Numbered from the stretch's first letter, positions 27,582-36,749 are shown. The stretch: 64,000 nucleotides of DNA from Planctomycetota bacterium (GCA_028281765.1 JANQJF010000119.1:1-64000); one strand, 5' to 3'. Program-made: numbers and translations. Notes: generated from the sequence alone by a model not told the origin.

Positions 27582-28970
27582 ATGCGCAGACGCTCGGTCC
27601 TCTCGCTCTTGGGTCTCGCCGCACTCGCGTGGCCGTCCGCGTTCGCGAGCGGCCAAGAGCCACTCGGCCGCAACGAGACCATCACGCGCAACACGCAGCG
27701 TAATGACCAGGTTGCGGACTTCTGGATCTATGGCGATCTCCAGGCGGGCTTCGCGCGCGCGCGAGAAACCGGCAAGCCGCTGCTCGTCACGTACCGCTGT
27801 GTTCCTTGAACGAGCTGCCGCTCCCTGGACGGGCAGGTGGCCCTTCCCCGAGACACCGATCTCGAACAGCTGCTGCAGGAGTTCGTGTGCGTCCGGATGG
27901 TCCAGATCAACGATCTCGACCTGTCGCTGTTCCAGTTCGACTTCGAGCTGACCTGGGCCGCGTTCGTGCTGAACGCGGATCGCACGCTCTACGGCCGATA
28001 CGGCACGCGCTCGCACAACGACCGCAAGCGCAACGTGTTCTACGACCGGTCCAAGAAGAACGTCGCGCGCGACGCTTCCCCGCGCGACATGTCGATCGCG
28101 GGCTTCCAGGCGAGCTTGCGCGCCGCACTCGCACTGCACGCGCGATACGTCGCGGAGCAGGACGAGGCGTGGCAGCGTCTGCGCGACGGGCTCGCGCAGA
28201 AGACCGGGGAACCCTGGCCGTGGAAGACGCCCGGCGACATGCCCGGCATCCGTCGGCAGTGCACGCACTGCCACCAGGTCCCGTCGAATCGCATCCTGAA
28301 TGCCCGGCACACGGACGGCGCGCCATCCGATCGCATCCTGTGGTCGTTCCCGATGCCCGATCTGCTCGGCATCACGCTCGACCCCGACCGCGCCGCGACC
28401 GTTCGCACGGTGCAGTCCAACTCGGAGGGAGCCGAGGCCCGGATCCGTCCCGGCGACGAGATCCTGCAGATCGGTGACCAGCCGGTGATCTCACCCGCGG
28501 ACGTGCAGTGGGCGCTGCAACACGCAACGGACGGTGAAGCGCTACCCGTTCGCGTCCGAAGGCGCAGCGACGACGGAGACCGCGAACTCGATCTCGCGCT
28601 GTCGTTGCCGGACGGCTGGCGTCGCCGCGGCTCGTTCTCCTGGCGTTGGCGTTCGATGCGGGAAACGCTGTCCCGCGTTCTCGACGGCGAGGCCTGGCAC
28701 TGCGGCGACCTCACGCCGGAGCGACGGCAGGAGCTCGGCATCGGCCCGAAGGGACTCGGGGTCGAAATCCTCGGCAACACGCGTCGCCACGGCGAACAGA
28801 TTCTCCATGCCGGCGACGTCATCCTCCGCGTCGACGGCGTTGACCACATCGGCTCCGCGAGTGAGTTCCTCGCCTACGTGCTGCAGGAGAAGGCCAGGCG
28901 CTCCGAACTCCAGCTCGAGGTGCTCCGCAGAGCGCGCCGTATCGCGGTGACCGTGCGCGTCACCCGGTAG
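27582..28970 (+). CDS. Probable selenoprotein: thioredoxin-like UxxC + CxxCH + two PDZ domains
   Basis: The frame starts at ATG 27582 with a signal peptide (SVLSLLGLAALAWPSAFASG) and runs to 28970 with one TGA at codon 76. No frameshift occurs: the residues before (KPLLVTYRCVP) and after (TSCRSLDGQVALPRDTDLE) continue one thioredoxin-like domain (about 45-190). The TGA falls where a redox Cys is expected, giving U76-x-x-C79. A CxxCH motif (C227-T-H-C230-H231) follows, possibly a haem c site. Two PDZ domains occupy about 265-350 and 375-460 (IRPGDEILQIGDQPV; LHAGDVILRVDGVDH). It would be a periplasmic redox protein. The alternative is a nonsense mutation of TGC/TGT, but 386 further intact codons argue against that. 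Confidence 0.75.
27807..27840 (+). promoter_or_regulatory. Candidate bacterial SECIS element at the in-frame TGA
   Basis: Five bases after the TGA, CTGCC (27815-27819) pairs perfectly with GGCAG (27832-27836). The 12 bases between them can form further weak pairs and carry GG (27827-27828) near the tip. Bacterial SECIS elements lie immediately downstream of the UGA inside the coding region, with a small apical loop containing G. Sequence alone does not prove SelB binding. Confidence 0.5.
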
Positions 28971-29739
28971 CGAGCACGAACCTCGCAACGGCCTCCTCGA
29001 ACGCATCGACTTCCTCGAGCTGCAGCGCGTGGCTGCTCTCTTCGAACACGACGTGCTCCCCCTGGGGCAATACCGCAGCCGCGGTCCGGCCGTGGCGCGG
29101 CCCCAGGACGGTCGAGTGCCGCCCCGACAACACGAGAGTCGGCACGTGCACGCTCGGCAGGACCTCGAGCAGCGTCTCGTCGTCCTCGTCTTCGTCCTCG
29201 GTCGGGTCGGCGAGAGCATTCTCCGTATCGCGGAAGAAGCGATAGCTCGCCTCGATGAGCGGGCGGGTGTCGACGGCTTCGCTGCGCACCCAGTTGCGCC
29301 ACATGGCGCGCACGAGACCCCGCGTCGGGTGGCCGCGCATCTTCGTGAACAGGATGTGCGGAAGGTCGCGCAGGCGGAGAGGTGGAAGGTCGGCCCCGAG
29401 CCCCGCGACGTCGACGAGCACGAGGTGCGAAAGACACGCCGGCTGCTCCTGCGCGAAGTAGATCGCCGCAGGCCCCGCCATCGACCACGCGCACAACGCC
29501 GCGCGCTCGGACCCGGCCTCTCGGATCAACGGCTCGAACCAGTCGAGGCTCCCCATCGTGCGCGCCGGCACGGACGATCGTTCCCAGTCCGGGATGACGA
29601 CGGTGCACGACCGACCGAGCTGGTCGAGCGGGCCCCACGCGAGCGGTCCGAGCGCATGGGAGAACACGATCATCGGCCCGTCGCCGTGGCAACGGTACGT
29701 GAGCGTTCCCGCTTCGACGGACAGGTTCGCTTCGTGCAT
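28960..29739 (-). CDS. Alpha/beta-hydrolase-fold protein with altered catalytic motifs
   Basis: This 259-residue protein has the hydrolase layout: oxyanion region IVFSHALGPLAWGPLDQLGR, nucleophile elbow CAWSMAGPAA (Ser in A-W-S-M-A where G-x-S-x-G is usual), and C-terminal His in FEESSHALQLE. At the usual acid position the sequence reads VLSGRHSTVLGP, with His rather than Asp. The elbow Gly-to-Ala change and missing acid make a normal Ser hydrolase uncertain, although an acid could come from another strand. There is no signal peptide. The 3' end overlaps the converging selenoprotein gene by 11 bases. Confidence 0.75.
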   Translation of the reverse strand: MHEANLSVEAGTLTYRCHGDGPMIVFSHALGPLAWGPLDQLGRSCTVVIPDWERSSVPARTMGSLDWFEPLIREAGSERAALCAWSMAGPAAIYFAQEQPACLSHLVLVDVAGLGADLPPLRLRDLPHILFTKMRGHPTRGLVRAMWRNWVRSEAVDTRPLIEASYRFFRDTENALADPTEDEDEDDETLLEVLPSVHVPTLVLSGRHSTVLGPRHGRTAAAVLPQGEHVVFEESSHALQLEEVDAFEEAVARFVLATG

Positions 29740-29778
29740 GGCGCGAGCCAGTGTAGCGCACGCTCACGATGCATCCGG

Positions 29779-31236
29779 CTACTTCCGCAGTTCGCTCGCC
29801 TCGAACGCTTTGTGACCGGTCGAGCCCTTGCCGAGCACGGGGTGGTAATTCCGCGGCAGCTGAGCCCGATGCCTCGCGATCTCCGTCTCGAGTCCTGGCT
29901 CCGCGATTCGATTCGTCCACTCGTGGGGATCGCGCTCGTGGTCGTAGAACTCCTCCGTCCCATCGTTGTAGTGCACGTAGCGGTAGCGCTCCGATCGGAT
30001 GCTGACGTTGCCCGGACCGAAGCTCGTACGCGCCAACTGCAACCACTCCGCGTCGACGTCCTCGAGCAGCGGCACTAGCGACTGCCCTTCGTGTGCGAGG
30101 TCCGCATCGTGACCCGTCAACGCCAACACCGTCGGGTACACGTCGAGGAGCTCCACCGGCTTGCGGCAGACCCTCCCTGGCTCGATGCCCGGGCCGACGA
30201 CGATCAGGGGCACCCGCGTGCTGTCCTCCCACAGGCTGCGCTTGGCCCAACGCTCCTTCTCACCGAGGTGGAACCCGTGGTCGCTGTAGAGCACGACGAA
30301 CGTGTCCGCCGCGCGCGCACTCGCGTCGAGCGCATCGAGGACCTTGCCGACCTGCGCGTCGACGAAGCTGACGCACGCGAGGTAGGAGCGCACGAGCGGC
30401 TTCCATTCCTTGTTCTCGACGACCCACTCGTGCGTCGGCGCGACGTGCTCGAGCCGCGTCAGATGGATACCGTAGTCGGGGAGATCGCTCAGGTCACCGG
30501 GCAACGTGCGCGGTAGCTGCAGCGTCTCCGCCGGGTGGAGCTCGAACCACTTCTGCGGCACGTACTGCGGCACGTGCGGACGGAAGAACCCGATCGCGAG
30601 GAAGAACGGATCGTCGAACTCCTGCGCGAGCCGTTGCACGGCCCACGCCGCGATCTTGCTGTCCGGCATCTGCGCATCGGACTCCGGGAAGGCGCCCCAG
30701 TCCCACAACGCGTGACCGGGAAACGACGTCAGCTTCTCCTCCGGGCGTGGACCGAACCCACCGAAGGAGCCGGCGTGGTTCGGCAGGTAGCGCCGATTCT
30801 GCTTTCCATGGAAGATCTTGCCCGCTCCCGACACGGCGTAGCCTTCCGCTTCGTACCGCATCGGCATCGGCACACACTTCGCGGCGACCTTCGACCGGCG
30901 GAAGTCAGGGTTCAAGAAGTAGACGCCACTCGTCGCCGGGTAGAGGCCGGTCATCATGCTCGCCCGCGACGGATTGCACACTGGCGACTGGCAGTGCGCG
31001 TTCGAGAAGAGCACGCCGCGCGACGCGAGCCGATCGATGTTCGGCGTCTTCGCCTGCGGATGTCCACCGAGGCAGCCAACCCAGTCGTTGAGGTCGTCGA
31101 CGGCGATCAGGAGGACGTTGGGTGCTCGAGGCTGTTGGACGGCGGGGAGCGGCAGCGCGAGCGGGATCAGAGTTGCCGCGAAGCCGAGTGCATGCGCGAT
31201 GCGTAGGCGACGGGGTCGAAGTCGAGCGAGCGGCAT
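29779..31236 (-). CDS. Cys-type sulfatase (iduronate-2-sulfatase-like)
   Basis: This 485-residue secreted protein has an N-terminal hydrophobic signal (about 12-33). Metal ligands lie in VLLIAVDDLNDWVG, and the sulfatase signature is C87-N-P-S-R with ASMMTGLYP following, so Cys87 should be converted to formylglycine. The second metal site is in VLYSDHGFHLGEKERWAKRS. The C-terminal domain ends in sequence typical of the sulfatase S1 family near iduronate-2-sulfatase (FYDHERDPHEWTNRIAEPG). The probable substrate is a sulfated polysaccharide; the exact one is unknown. A maturation (FGE) gene is not in the window. It ends 39 bases before the hydrolase start. Confidence 0.88.
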   Translation of the reverse strand: MPLARLRPRRLRIAHALGFAATLIPLALPLPAVQQPRAPNVLLIAVDDLNDWVGCLGGHPQAKTPNIDRLASRGVLFSNAHCQSPVCNPSRASMMTGLYPATSGVYFLNPDFRRSKVAAKCVPMPMRYEAEGYAVSGAGKIFHGKQNRRYLPNHAGSFGGFGPRPEEKLTSFPGHALWDWGAFPESDAQMPDSKIAAWAVQRLAQEFDDPFFLAIGFFRPHVPQYVPQKWFELHPAETLQLPRTLPGDLSDLPDYGIHLTRLEHVAPTHEWVVENKEWKPLVRSYLACVSFVDAQVGKVLDALDASARAADTFVVLYSDHGFHLGEKERWAKRSLWEDSTRVPLIVVGPGIEPGRVCRKPVELLDVYPTVLALTGHDADLAHEGQSLVPLLEDVDAEWLQLARTSFGPGNVSIRSERYRYVHYNDGTEEFYDHERDPHEWTNRIAEPGLETEIARHRAQLPRNYHPVLGKGSTGHKAFEASELRK

Positions 31237-31717
31237 GGGGTTCGCATGTTAACGTGCGGACAGTGGACGGTCTTGGACGATCGATCGGTCCACGGCGTGC
31301 CGGCGCTCTGGCCGGCCGCGCCGGAAACACCAAGTAACCAAGCAGCCAAGAAGCAGGTAGGCACGATCGGCCGTTCGGACGACCTCGAGCGGTCCACGAG
31401 AACCGTGGATCAAGAGGCCGGAGTAGCTCACCGGCAGTCACGCAACAGGCCGCTCTACGCAACCGAGACACCGATTGCGTTACTCCCGATGCATTCGTTC
31501 GGCCAAGACCGTCGGTCGCCCGACATGTTGCTCCGCCATAGCGATCGACCAAGAGCCTCGACTGCCGGCAGTCGTTCGCTCGCCAAGACCGTCCGCCAGG
31601 ATTCTTGGTCGCTTGGTGTTTCCGGCGCAGCCGGTCAAACCGTTGCTACGCCCCGGACCGCTCGAAAATCCAAGCAGCAGACCGCCTGTTCCAGCGAACG
31701 CGGGACACCACGCCCCG
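31237..31717. repeat. 481-base gap with dispersed inverted repeats
   Basis: No gene is convincing here. The stretch CGCCGGAAACACCAAG (31319-31334), continued by TAACCAAGCAGCCAAGAAG, returns in reverse complement at about 31602-31627 (CTTGGTCGCTTGGTGTTTCC then GGCG). CCAAGACCGTC also occurs at about 31504 and 31583, and in inverse form near 31269. The pattern resembles decayed CCAAG-rich intergenic repeats known from several bacteria, or the ends of a small non-coding mobile element. The sulfatase promoter should lie at its left end. Confidence 0.5.
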
Positions 31718-33139
31718 CTACTTCGTCCGCTTGATCACGTGGAAGCCGAACTCGGTCTCCACGACATCAGAGATCGCATCGACCTCGAGCGCGAACGCCG
31801 CCTCGCTGAACGGCTTGGCCATCTTGTCGAACTTGAACGTGCCCAGGTCACCGCCGTCCGGGCCCGACGGGCCGTCCGAGTACTCCTTCGCGAGCTCCGC
31901 GAAGTCGCCGCCGTCCTTGACCTTCTGCAGCACCTCTTCGGCGCGCGCCTTGGCCTCTTCCTTCGTGCGCGTCGCCTCGCTTCGAGACGAACCCGCGTAC
32001 GAGATCAGGATGTGCGACGCCGCGACTTCCTCGGGCTTGCCGTCGTCTTCCTCGAGCAGCTCCGCCTTCGGCTTGACCATCTGCTCGGCCTTCCACGAGG
32101 AGATCTCGTAGACCCAGCTCTGGTGCTGCTGGTTGAAGAGCGCGCACGCGTCCTGCGCGAGGAGCAGCGCTTCCTTGCGGTCGAGCTCCTCCTGCGGGTC
32201 GTCGTCCTTCGGCTTCATCACGTCGCCACCGACGTACCGCGCGCGGCAGCGCACGAAGTACTTCGTCTCTTCCTCCGGCTCCGCGTCGCCTTCGGCTTCC
32301 TTGGCCTCTTTCTTCTGCGCGATCTCGAACGTGTAGACGGCCTTCGCGCGCGTCTCGACCGTGTAGCTCGAGTCGAACTTCAAACCCTTCACTTCGGCCT
32401 CCGACAGGAAGTCGGTCAGCGTCAGATACGACACCGCGCCGAACACGCTCTCGTGCGACGTGCCTTTGACCTTCTGGCCCTCAGGGACGTCCTGCAACTC
32501 GATCTTGCCCTTCTCGGGGCTGAGGATCGTGTAGACGCCGGCCGGAGTGTTCACGTCGACGCGCGCGGTGTCGTCGCGCGGAATCTCGACGAGCGACTTG
32601 TCGACGTAGTCGAGTCCCTTGCCGCGGAACGAGATCCACTCGTCCGTGTGGAAGACCTTGTCGTCACCGTCGAGACGGACCGAGAAGCCACCGCCTCCCA
32701 TCTCGTCCGACTTCGGCGAAGGCGCGACGTAGAGGGACAGCATCGGCTTGTCTTCGCGATCGAAGAACTTCAGCACCTGCGTCTCCTCTCCACCATCGAC
32801 GACGTGGAGGCCCGCGTGATCGTCCGCGTCCTCCGTGACGAGCGCCGACGTCCGGATCTTCAGGCACTTGGAGATCAGTGAGTTGATCTCCTTGTTCGAC
32901 GCCGGATAGTTGTGCTTGCTCGCGACGAGGAAGTTCTTGCCGCTGCGCACGAGGCGCGCGGAGTCCTCACCGTTCTTGACCTCGATCGCACCGATGTCGT
33001 TCGGGCTGAGATCCTGGACGAGATAGCGGGCCGCCGAGTTGTCGAAGTCCGGGTTCGGCTTCCAGGAGCCGACGACGACCGACAGCACGACCATGACGGC
33101 CGCGACGATCCCGAGCAGGTTGAACGTCTTCTCGTTCAT
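31718..33139 (-). CDS. DUF4340 protein fused to a parvulin (PpiC) rotamase domain
   Basis: Of 473 residues, an N-terminal membrane helix (about 8-27, LLGIVAAVMVVLSVVVGSW) and a beta-rich DUF4340 region (about 30-345) are followed by a C-terminal PpiC rotamase (about 360-473). The rotamase motifs are plain: ASHILISYAGSSRSEATRTK, DFAELAKEYSDGPSGPDGGD, LGTFKFDKMAKPFSEAAF and TEFGFHVIKRT. DUF4340 proteins commonly end Gld-type ABC operons, but a rotamase on the same chain is not standard to my knowledge. It should be anchored with both domains in the periplasm. The start overlaps the previous stop by 4 bases. Confidence 0.85.
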   Translation of the reverse strand: MNEKTFNLLGIVAAVMVVLSVVVGSWKPNPDFDNSAARYLVQDLSPNDIGAIEVKNGEDSARLVRSGKNFLVASKHNYPASNKEINSLISKCLKIRTSALVTEDADDHAGLHVVDGGEETQVLKFFDREDKPMLSLYVAPSPKSDEMGGGGFSVRLDGDDKVFHTDEWISFRGKGLDYVDKSLVEIPRDDTARVDVNTPAGVYTILSPEKGKIELQDVPEGQKVKGTSHESVFGAVSYLTLTDFLSEAEVKGLKFDSSYTVETRAKAVYTFEIAQKKEAKEAEGDAEPEEETKYFVRCRARYVGGDVMKPKDDDPQEELDRKEALLLAQDACALFNQQHQSWVYEISSWKAEQMVKPKAELLEEDDGKPEEVAASHILISYAGSSRSEATRTKEEAKARAEEVLQKVKDGGDFAELAKEYSDGPSGPDGGDLGTFKFDKMAKPFSEAAFALEVDAISDVVETEFGFHVIKRTK

Positions 33140-35151
33140 GCCACACCTCCGCGCACTTGCTCGCGCCGTTGCTTGTTTCGCATGAAGAACAACACCAGGC
33201 CGATCAGCGCGACGATCGCCGGGACACCGAAGATGTTGGTGTTCTTGATCGATGCCCCGAGACCTTCGATCTCGTCGAGCTTGGCCTTCTGCAGGTCTCG
33301 CAGCTCGTATTCCTTCTCACGGATCTTCGCTTCGAGCTTGCGCTCGTTCTCGTAGGCCTCACTCTGCAGGAGACCGACGTTCTTCTCGGTCGCCTTCGAG
33401 TTGAGGTCTCGGAGCTGATCCCGGAACTGCTGCATCTCGGCGTTGATCGCCTGCACCTGCTCCTCCGTGCGCAAGTCCGCTTCCTTCTCGATCTGCGCCA
33501 CGACTTCGAACGGACGCTGGAACTGCTTCCGCGCACGGATGCTGATCAGCGCGTTCGAGCCGGCGAGGTAGTCGAGCGAGTTGAGTACGAAGCCGACATT
33601 CGAGTTCGCCATCTGCGACATGCCGAACACGCCCTGCGCCCACGCCCCCGGATCGGTCAGCATGTCGACGTCGGCAACGAGGATGAACGAGTTCTCCTCG
33701 GCACACGCGGCGAGGTGCTTCGACGGCTCCTCGGGGCCCTCAGCCTCTTCGGATTCGTCTTCGCCCTCGGCCTCTTCGTCCTTCGGCTCCTCGGGCTTGC
33801 CGTCCGGGAACGCCGTCGTGAACTTGCCGCTCGCGCGAGCCGCGACCCACACGGAGTCGGCGCCTTCCTTGAATTTCTTGGCAAGCCCCTCGAGGTCAGG
33901 GCCCATCGGCCCGCCGAGCTCACCACTGCTCGCGGACCACGTGCCGCCCTGCGGCGTCGTCGTGATCAGCGGCGTCACCGTCACGCCTTCGACGTCCTGC
34001 TTGCGCAGCGCGCCGGAGAACAGCATGCCAATGTCATCGAGGTCGGCCGTCACGGTCTCCGCTTGGCTCAGGCATTCCGGACCCGCGAGCGTCATCGCGC
34101 CCGGGAAGCGGATCACGCGGCGGGTGCGCGTCTGCACACGCTGCCCCAGGTTCAGGTCACCCGAGAACAGCTTGCCATCCAGCGCGACACCCCACGTCTT
34201 CGTCAGAGCGTTGAGATCGCTCGACGCGTCGTGCGGCGGCGGCCCGCCGAACGGATTCTGCTGCGCCTGCTGCGGCGGACGATCGCCGTAGAAGCAGTGC
34301 GGATCGACGAACGCGATCAGCTTGCCGCCACGCATCACGAACTGGTCGATCGCGTAGAGCGTCGGCTCGGGCAGCTGCTTCGGGTGCACGACGAGCAAGT
34401 AGTCGATGGTCTCGTCGATCTCGGTCGCGTCCTTCGCGACGTCCTCGACGTCGTAGAAGCGCTTGATGCCAGCTTCGATCGTCAGCCACGCCTCTTCGAC
34501 CGGACGACCCTGCATCTGCATCATCTGGCGCATGTAGGGCGTCATGCCCCCGCCCGTGATGTTGAGCGACGAGAGCACGCCGACCTTGGTCTTCTTGCGG
34601 CGCGACGCGATGTCGATGAGCTCGCTGATGTCGTACTCGAGCCGTGCCTGCAGCTGCGCCTGCATCTGCGGTCGCGGATCGACGAACGTCGCGATCGTCT
34701 CCTGCGCACCGGCACCACTCGTGACGGCGAGACCGAAGTACATCCCCTCGGTCTCGGTCAGCGGCCAGCGTCGGATCCCGAGACGGTCCGCCTCGAGCGC
34801 TTCGTCCGAGAACGGCCGCGGGTCGTACTCGAGCAGCACGAGCTTGCCGTCGCTGTGGCGCTCGTAGGCACGCAGCAGGTCCCGGACGTAGTAGTAGAAG
34901 TTGTGGAACTGCTTGAACCAATCCGCGCCGATCTTGGTCGCGGCTTCCTTCGAGTAGAAGAGCTTCATCGTCAGCTGCCGCGGCAGAGCGTCGATGATCT
35001 CCTTCGACCCGTCACTCAGCGTGTAGACGCTGTCTTCGGTCAGGTCGACTCCACCCCAGCGCTCGGTCACCTTCGAGAAGATGAACGTGCCGCAGAACGC
35101 GATGATCAGGATGAAGCACAGTCCCAGAATCGTTCGAGTGAAACTCGTCAT
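33136..35151 (-). CDS. GldG-like ABC transport auxiliary protein
   Basis: This 671-residue protein has membrane helices at both ends (about 7-26 and 645-662) and a large extracytoplasmic region between them. The opening LTEDSVYTLSDGSKEIIDAL and DYLLVVHPKQLPEPTLYAID match the GldG/ABC_transp_aux family. An acidic Glu-rich insert lies at about 460-490 and a coiled coil at about 575-640, before the last helix. In Bacteroidota GldG works with GldF and GldA in gliding; elsewhere the genes occur without gliding, so no motility claim is made. The gene lies 9 bases after the permease stop and is coupled to the next gene. Confidence 0.85.
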   Translation of the reverse strand: MTSFTRTILGLCFILIIAFCGTFIFSKVTERWGGVDLTEDSVYTLSDGSKEIIDALPRQLTMKLFYSKEAATKIGADWFKQFHNFYYYVRDLLRAYERHSDGKLVLLEYDPRPFSDEALEADRLGIRRWPLTETEGMYFGLAVTSGAGAQETIATFVDPRPQMQAQLQARLEYDISELIDIASRRKKTKVGVLSSLNITGGGMTPYMRQMMQMQGRPVEEAWLTIEAGIKRFYDVEDVAKDATEIDETIDYLLVVHPKQLPEPTLYAIDQFVMRGGKLIAFVDPHCFYGDRPPQQAQQNPFGGPPPHDASSDLNALTKTWGVALDGKLFSGDLNLGQRVQTRTRRVIRFPGAMTLAGPECLSQAETVTADLDDIGMLFSGALRKQDVEGVTVTPLITTTPQGGTWSASSGELGGPMGPDLEGLAKKFKEGADSVWVAARASGKFTTAFPDGKPEEPKDEEAEGEDESEEAEGPEEPSKHLAACAEENSFILVADVDMLTDPGAWAQGVFGMSQMANSNVGFVLNSLDYLAGSNALISIRARKQFQRPFEVVAQIEKEADLRTEEQVQAINAEMQQFRDQLRDLNSKATEKNVGLLQSEAYENERKLEAKIREKEYELRDLQKAKLDEIEGLGASIKNTNIFGVPAIVALIGLVLFFMRNKQRREQVRGGVA

Positions 35152-35160
35152 GGCTGTCTC

Positions 35161-35895
35161 CTAACGCGCCTTCTGTTCGTCGAGGATCACGGCACTGCAC
35201 ACCAGGAACGCCGCCGTGATCGCGAGCATGAACACGATGTTGCGCAGCTCGATCACGCCGCGCTGCATCAGGTCGTAGTGGGTCAAGAAGCTCATCTGCT
35301 CGACGAACGGCGTCAGCCAGGACGTCAAGAAGAACGAGTCGACGGCCTTCAGCACCGACGGCTGACCCGCGAACACCAAGAACGCGCACACGAGCGACGC
35401 GATGATGAACGCGATGACTTGGTTCTTGGTCAGCGCGGAGAAGAACGTTCCGATCGCGAGATAGGCACCCGCCATCAAGAAGGCGCCGAGGTAGCCGGTC
35501 CAAATCGGTCCGTTGTCCGGATCGCCGAGGTAGGCAACCGAGAACACGATCGGCAGCGTCAGCACGAGCGCGATCCCGAAGAACGCCCAGCCCGCGAAGA
35601 ACTTGCCGAGGATCGCCTGCTTGACGGTCACGGGCAGCGTCAGCAGCAACTCGACCGTGCCCGTGCGGCGCTCCTCGGCCCACGTGCGCATCGCGATGGC
35701 CGGCGCCAAGAACGCGAACAGCCACGGCATGTAGAAGAAGAACACCCGCAGGTTCGCGTCGCGCGATTCGTAGAGCCCGTCGCGGAACGCGAGGAACGCC
35801 GCGAGCATCAAGAACACGCAGAGGAAGACGTAGGCCAGCGGCGTACCGAAGTAGCCGCGGAACTCACGCTTCATGATCGCTTGCGTTGCGGTCAT
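35161..35895 (-). CDS. GldF-like ABC transporter permease
   Basis: This 244-residue ABC-2-type permease has six membrane helices (for example FLCVFLMLAAFLAF, FMLAITAAFLVCSAVIL) and the cytoplasmic-facing motif MRTWAEERRTGTVELLLTLP, a hallmark of GldF/NosY-type subunits. The start at 35895 overlaps the ATPase stop (ATGA), so the two are translated together. A longer frame upstream is the complement of the ATPase gene and was ignored. The cargo of this transporter class is not established. Confidence 0.88.
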   Translation of the reverse strand: MTATQAIMKREFRGYFGTPLAYVFLCVFLMLAAFLAFRDGLYESRDANLRVFFFYMPWLFAFLAPAIAMRTWAEERRTGTVELLLTLPVTVKQAILGKFFAGWAFFGIALVLTLPIVFSVAYLGDPDNGPIWTGYLGAFLMAGAYLAIGTFFSALTKNQVIAFIIASLVCAFLVFAGQPSVLKAVDSFFLTSWLTPFVEQMSFLTHYDLMQRGVIELRNIVFMLAITAAFLVCSAVILDEQKAR

Positions 35896-36659
35896 GCCAC
35901 ACCCTCCTTCTCGGAGCCAGCCGCGGCCGCGGAAGCGCCACCGCCGACGGTGATCTGACGGAAGTAATCTTCGAGGCGTCCACCGCCGCGCGCCCGCAAC
36001 TCCTCGGGCGTGCCATCCGCGAGGACCTTGCCCTTCGCGATGATCACCGCGCGCGAGCAGACCGCGTCGACCTCCTCTAAGATGTGCGTCGAGATCACGA
36101 TGCACTTCTCCTTGCCCATGCGCCGAATCATCTCGCGCACGTCGTGCTTCTGGTTCGGATCGAGACCGTCGGTCGGCTCGTCGAGGATCAGCGTCTGCGG
36201 GTCGTGCAGGAACGCCTGCGCGAGACCGACGCGACGCTTGTAGCCCTTCGACAGCGTCTCGATCGCCTGGTGGTAAACACCCTCGAGCGCGCACTCGTGC
36301 ATCACCCGCTCGATCGCGGTCTTCGCCTGGCCGGCGTCGATTCCTCGAACCTCGCAGATGAACTTCAAGAACGCGCCGACTGTCATGTCGTCGTAGAGCG
36401 GCGCGTTCTCCGGCACGTAGCCGACACGCTGCCGCACCCCGATCGGGTCCCGGAGGATGTCGCAGCCGCCGACCGTGGCGGTGCCCGAGTCGGGCTTGAG
36501 GAAGCAGGTCAGGATCTTCATCGTCGTCGACTTGCCCGCCCCGTTGGGGCCGAGGAAACCGAGGACTTCTCCTGGCTGCACTTCGAAAGAGATCTCGTCG
36601 GCGGCGGTGATCGCGCCGAATCGCTTCGTGATTCTGTCGACCTGGATCATTGGGAACAC
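35892..36659 (-). CDS. GldA/CcmA-type ABC transporter ATPase
   Basis: This 255-residue protein has Walker A GPNGAGKSTTMK (about residue 37), Q-loop VGYVPENAPLYDDM, signature LSKGYKRRVGLAQAFLHDP, Walker B LILDEPTDGLDPNQ and switch His in ISTHILEE. The signature is LSKGY rather than LSGGQ, usual for this drug/GldA subgroup. It is the first gene of the four-gene Gld-type operon (ATPase, permease, GldG-like, DUF4340-PpiC). The fourth residue is also Met and gives an equally good start. Confidence 0.9.
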   Translation of the reverse strand: MFPMIQVDRITKRFGAITAADEISFEVQPGEVLGFLGPNGAGKSTTMKILTCFLKPDSGTATVGGCDILRDPIGVRQRVGYVPENAPLYDDMTVGAFLKFICEVRGIDAGQAKTAIERVMHECALEGVYHQAIETLSKGYKRRVGLAQAFLHDPQTLILDEPTDGLDPNQKHDVREMIRRMGKEKCIVISTHILEEVDAVCSRAVIIAKGKVLADGTPEELRARGGGRLEDYFRQITVGGGASAAAAGSEKEGVA

Positions 36660-36749
36660 GACCGGCCGCAGCCGGCCCCTCGCAAATCCGTAATGAGCGC
36701 AGCTAGACCGGTGGATTGCCCCGGCTAGCGGCCGATGGAATGGGTGTCG

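Noticed and set aside
26547..28310. A long minus-strand frame covering parts of the HExxH and selenoprotein genes.
   Set aside because: Its translation is low-complexity and overlaps well-supported genes in other frames.
27837..28970. A separate gene starting at 27837 with the upstream part as a truncated gene.
   Set aside because: The two pieces are in the same frame with only TGA between them, and the thioredoxin-like domain and U-x-x-C pattern run across the TGA. One gene is the simpler reading.
33157..35958. A 933-residue plus-strand frame opposite the GldG-like and permease genes.
   Set aside because: It is Arg/Glu/His-rich with no domain and mirrors the codons of the real minus-strand genes, a usual artefact in high-G+C DNA.
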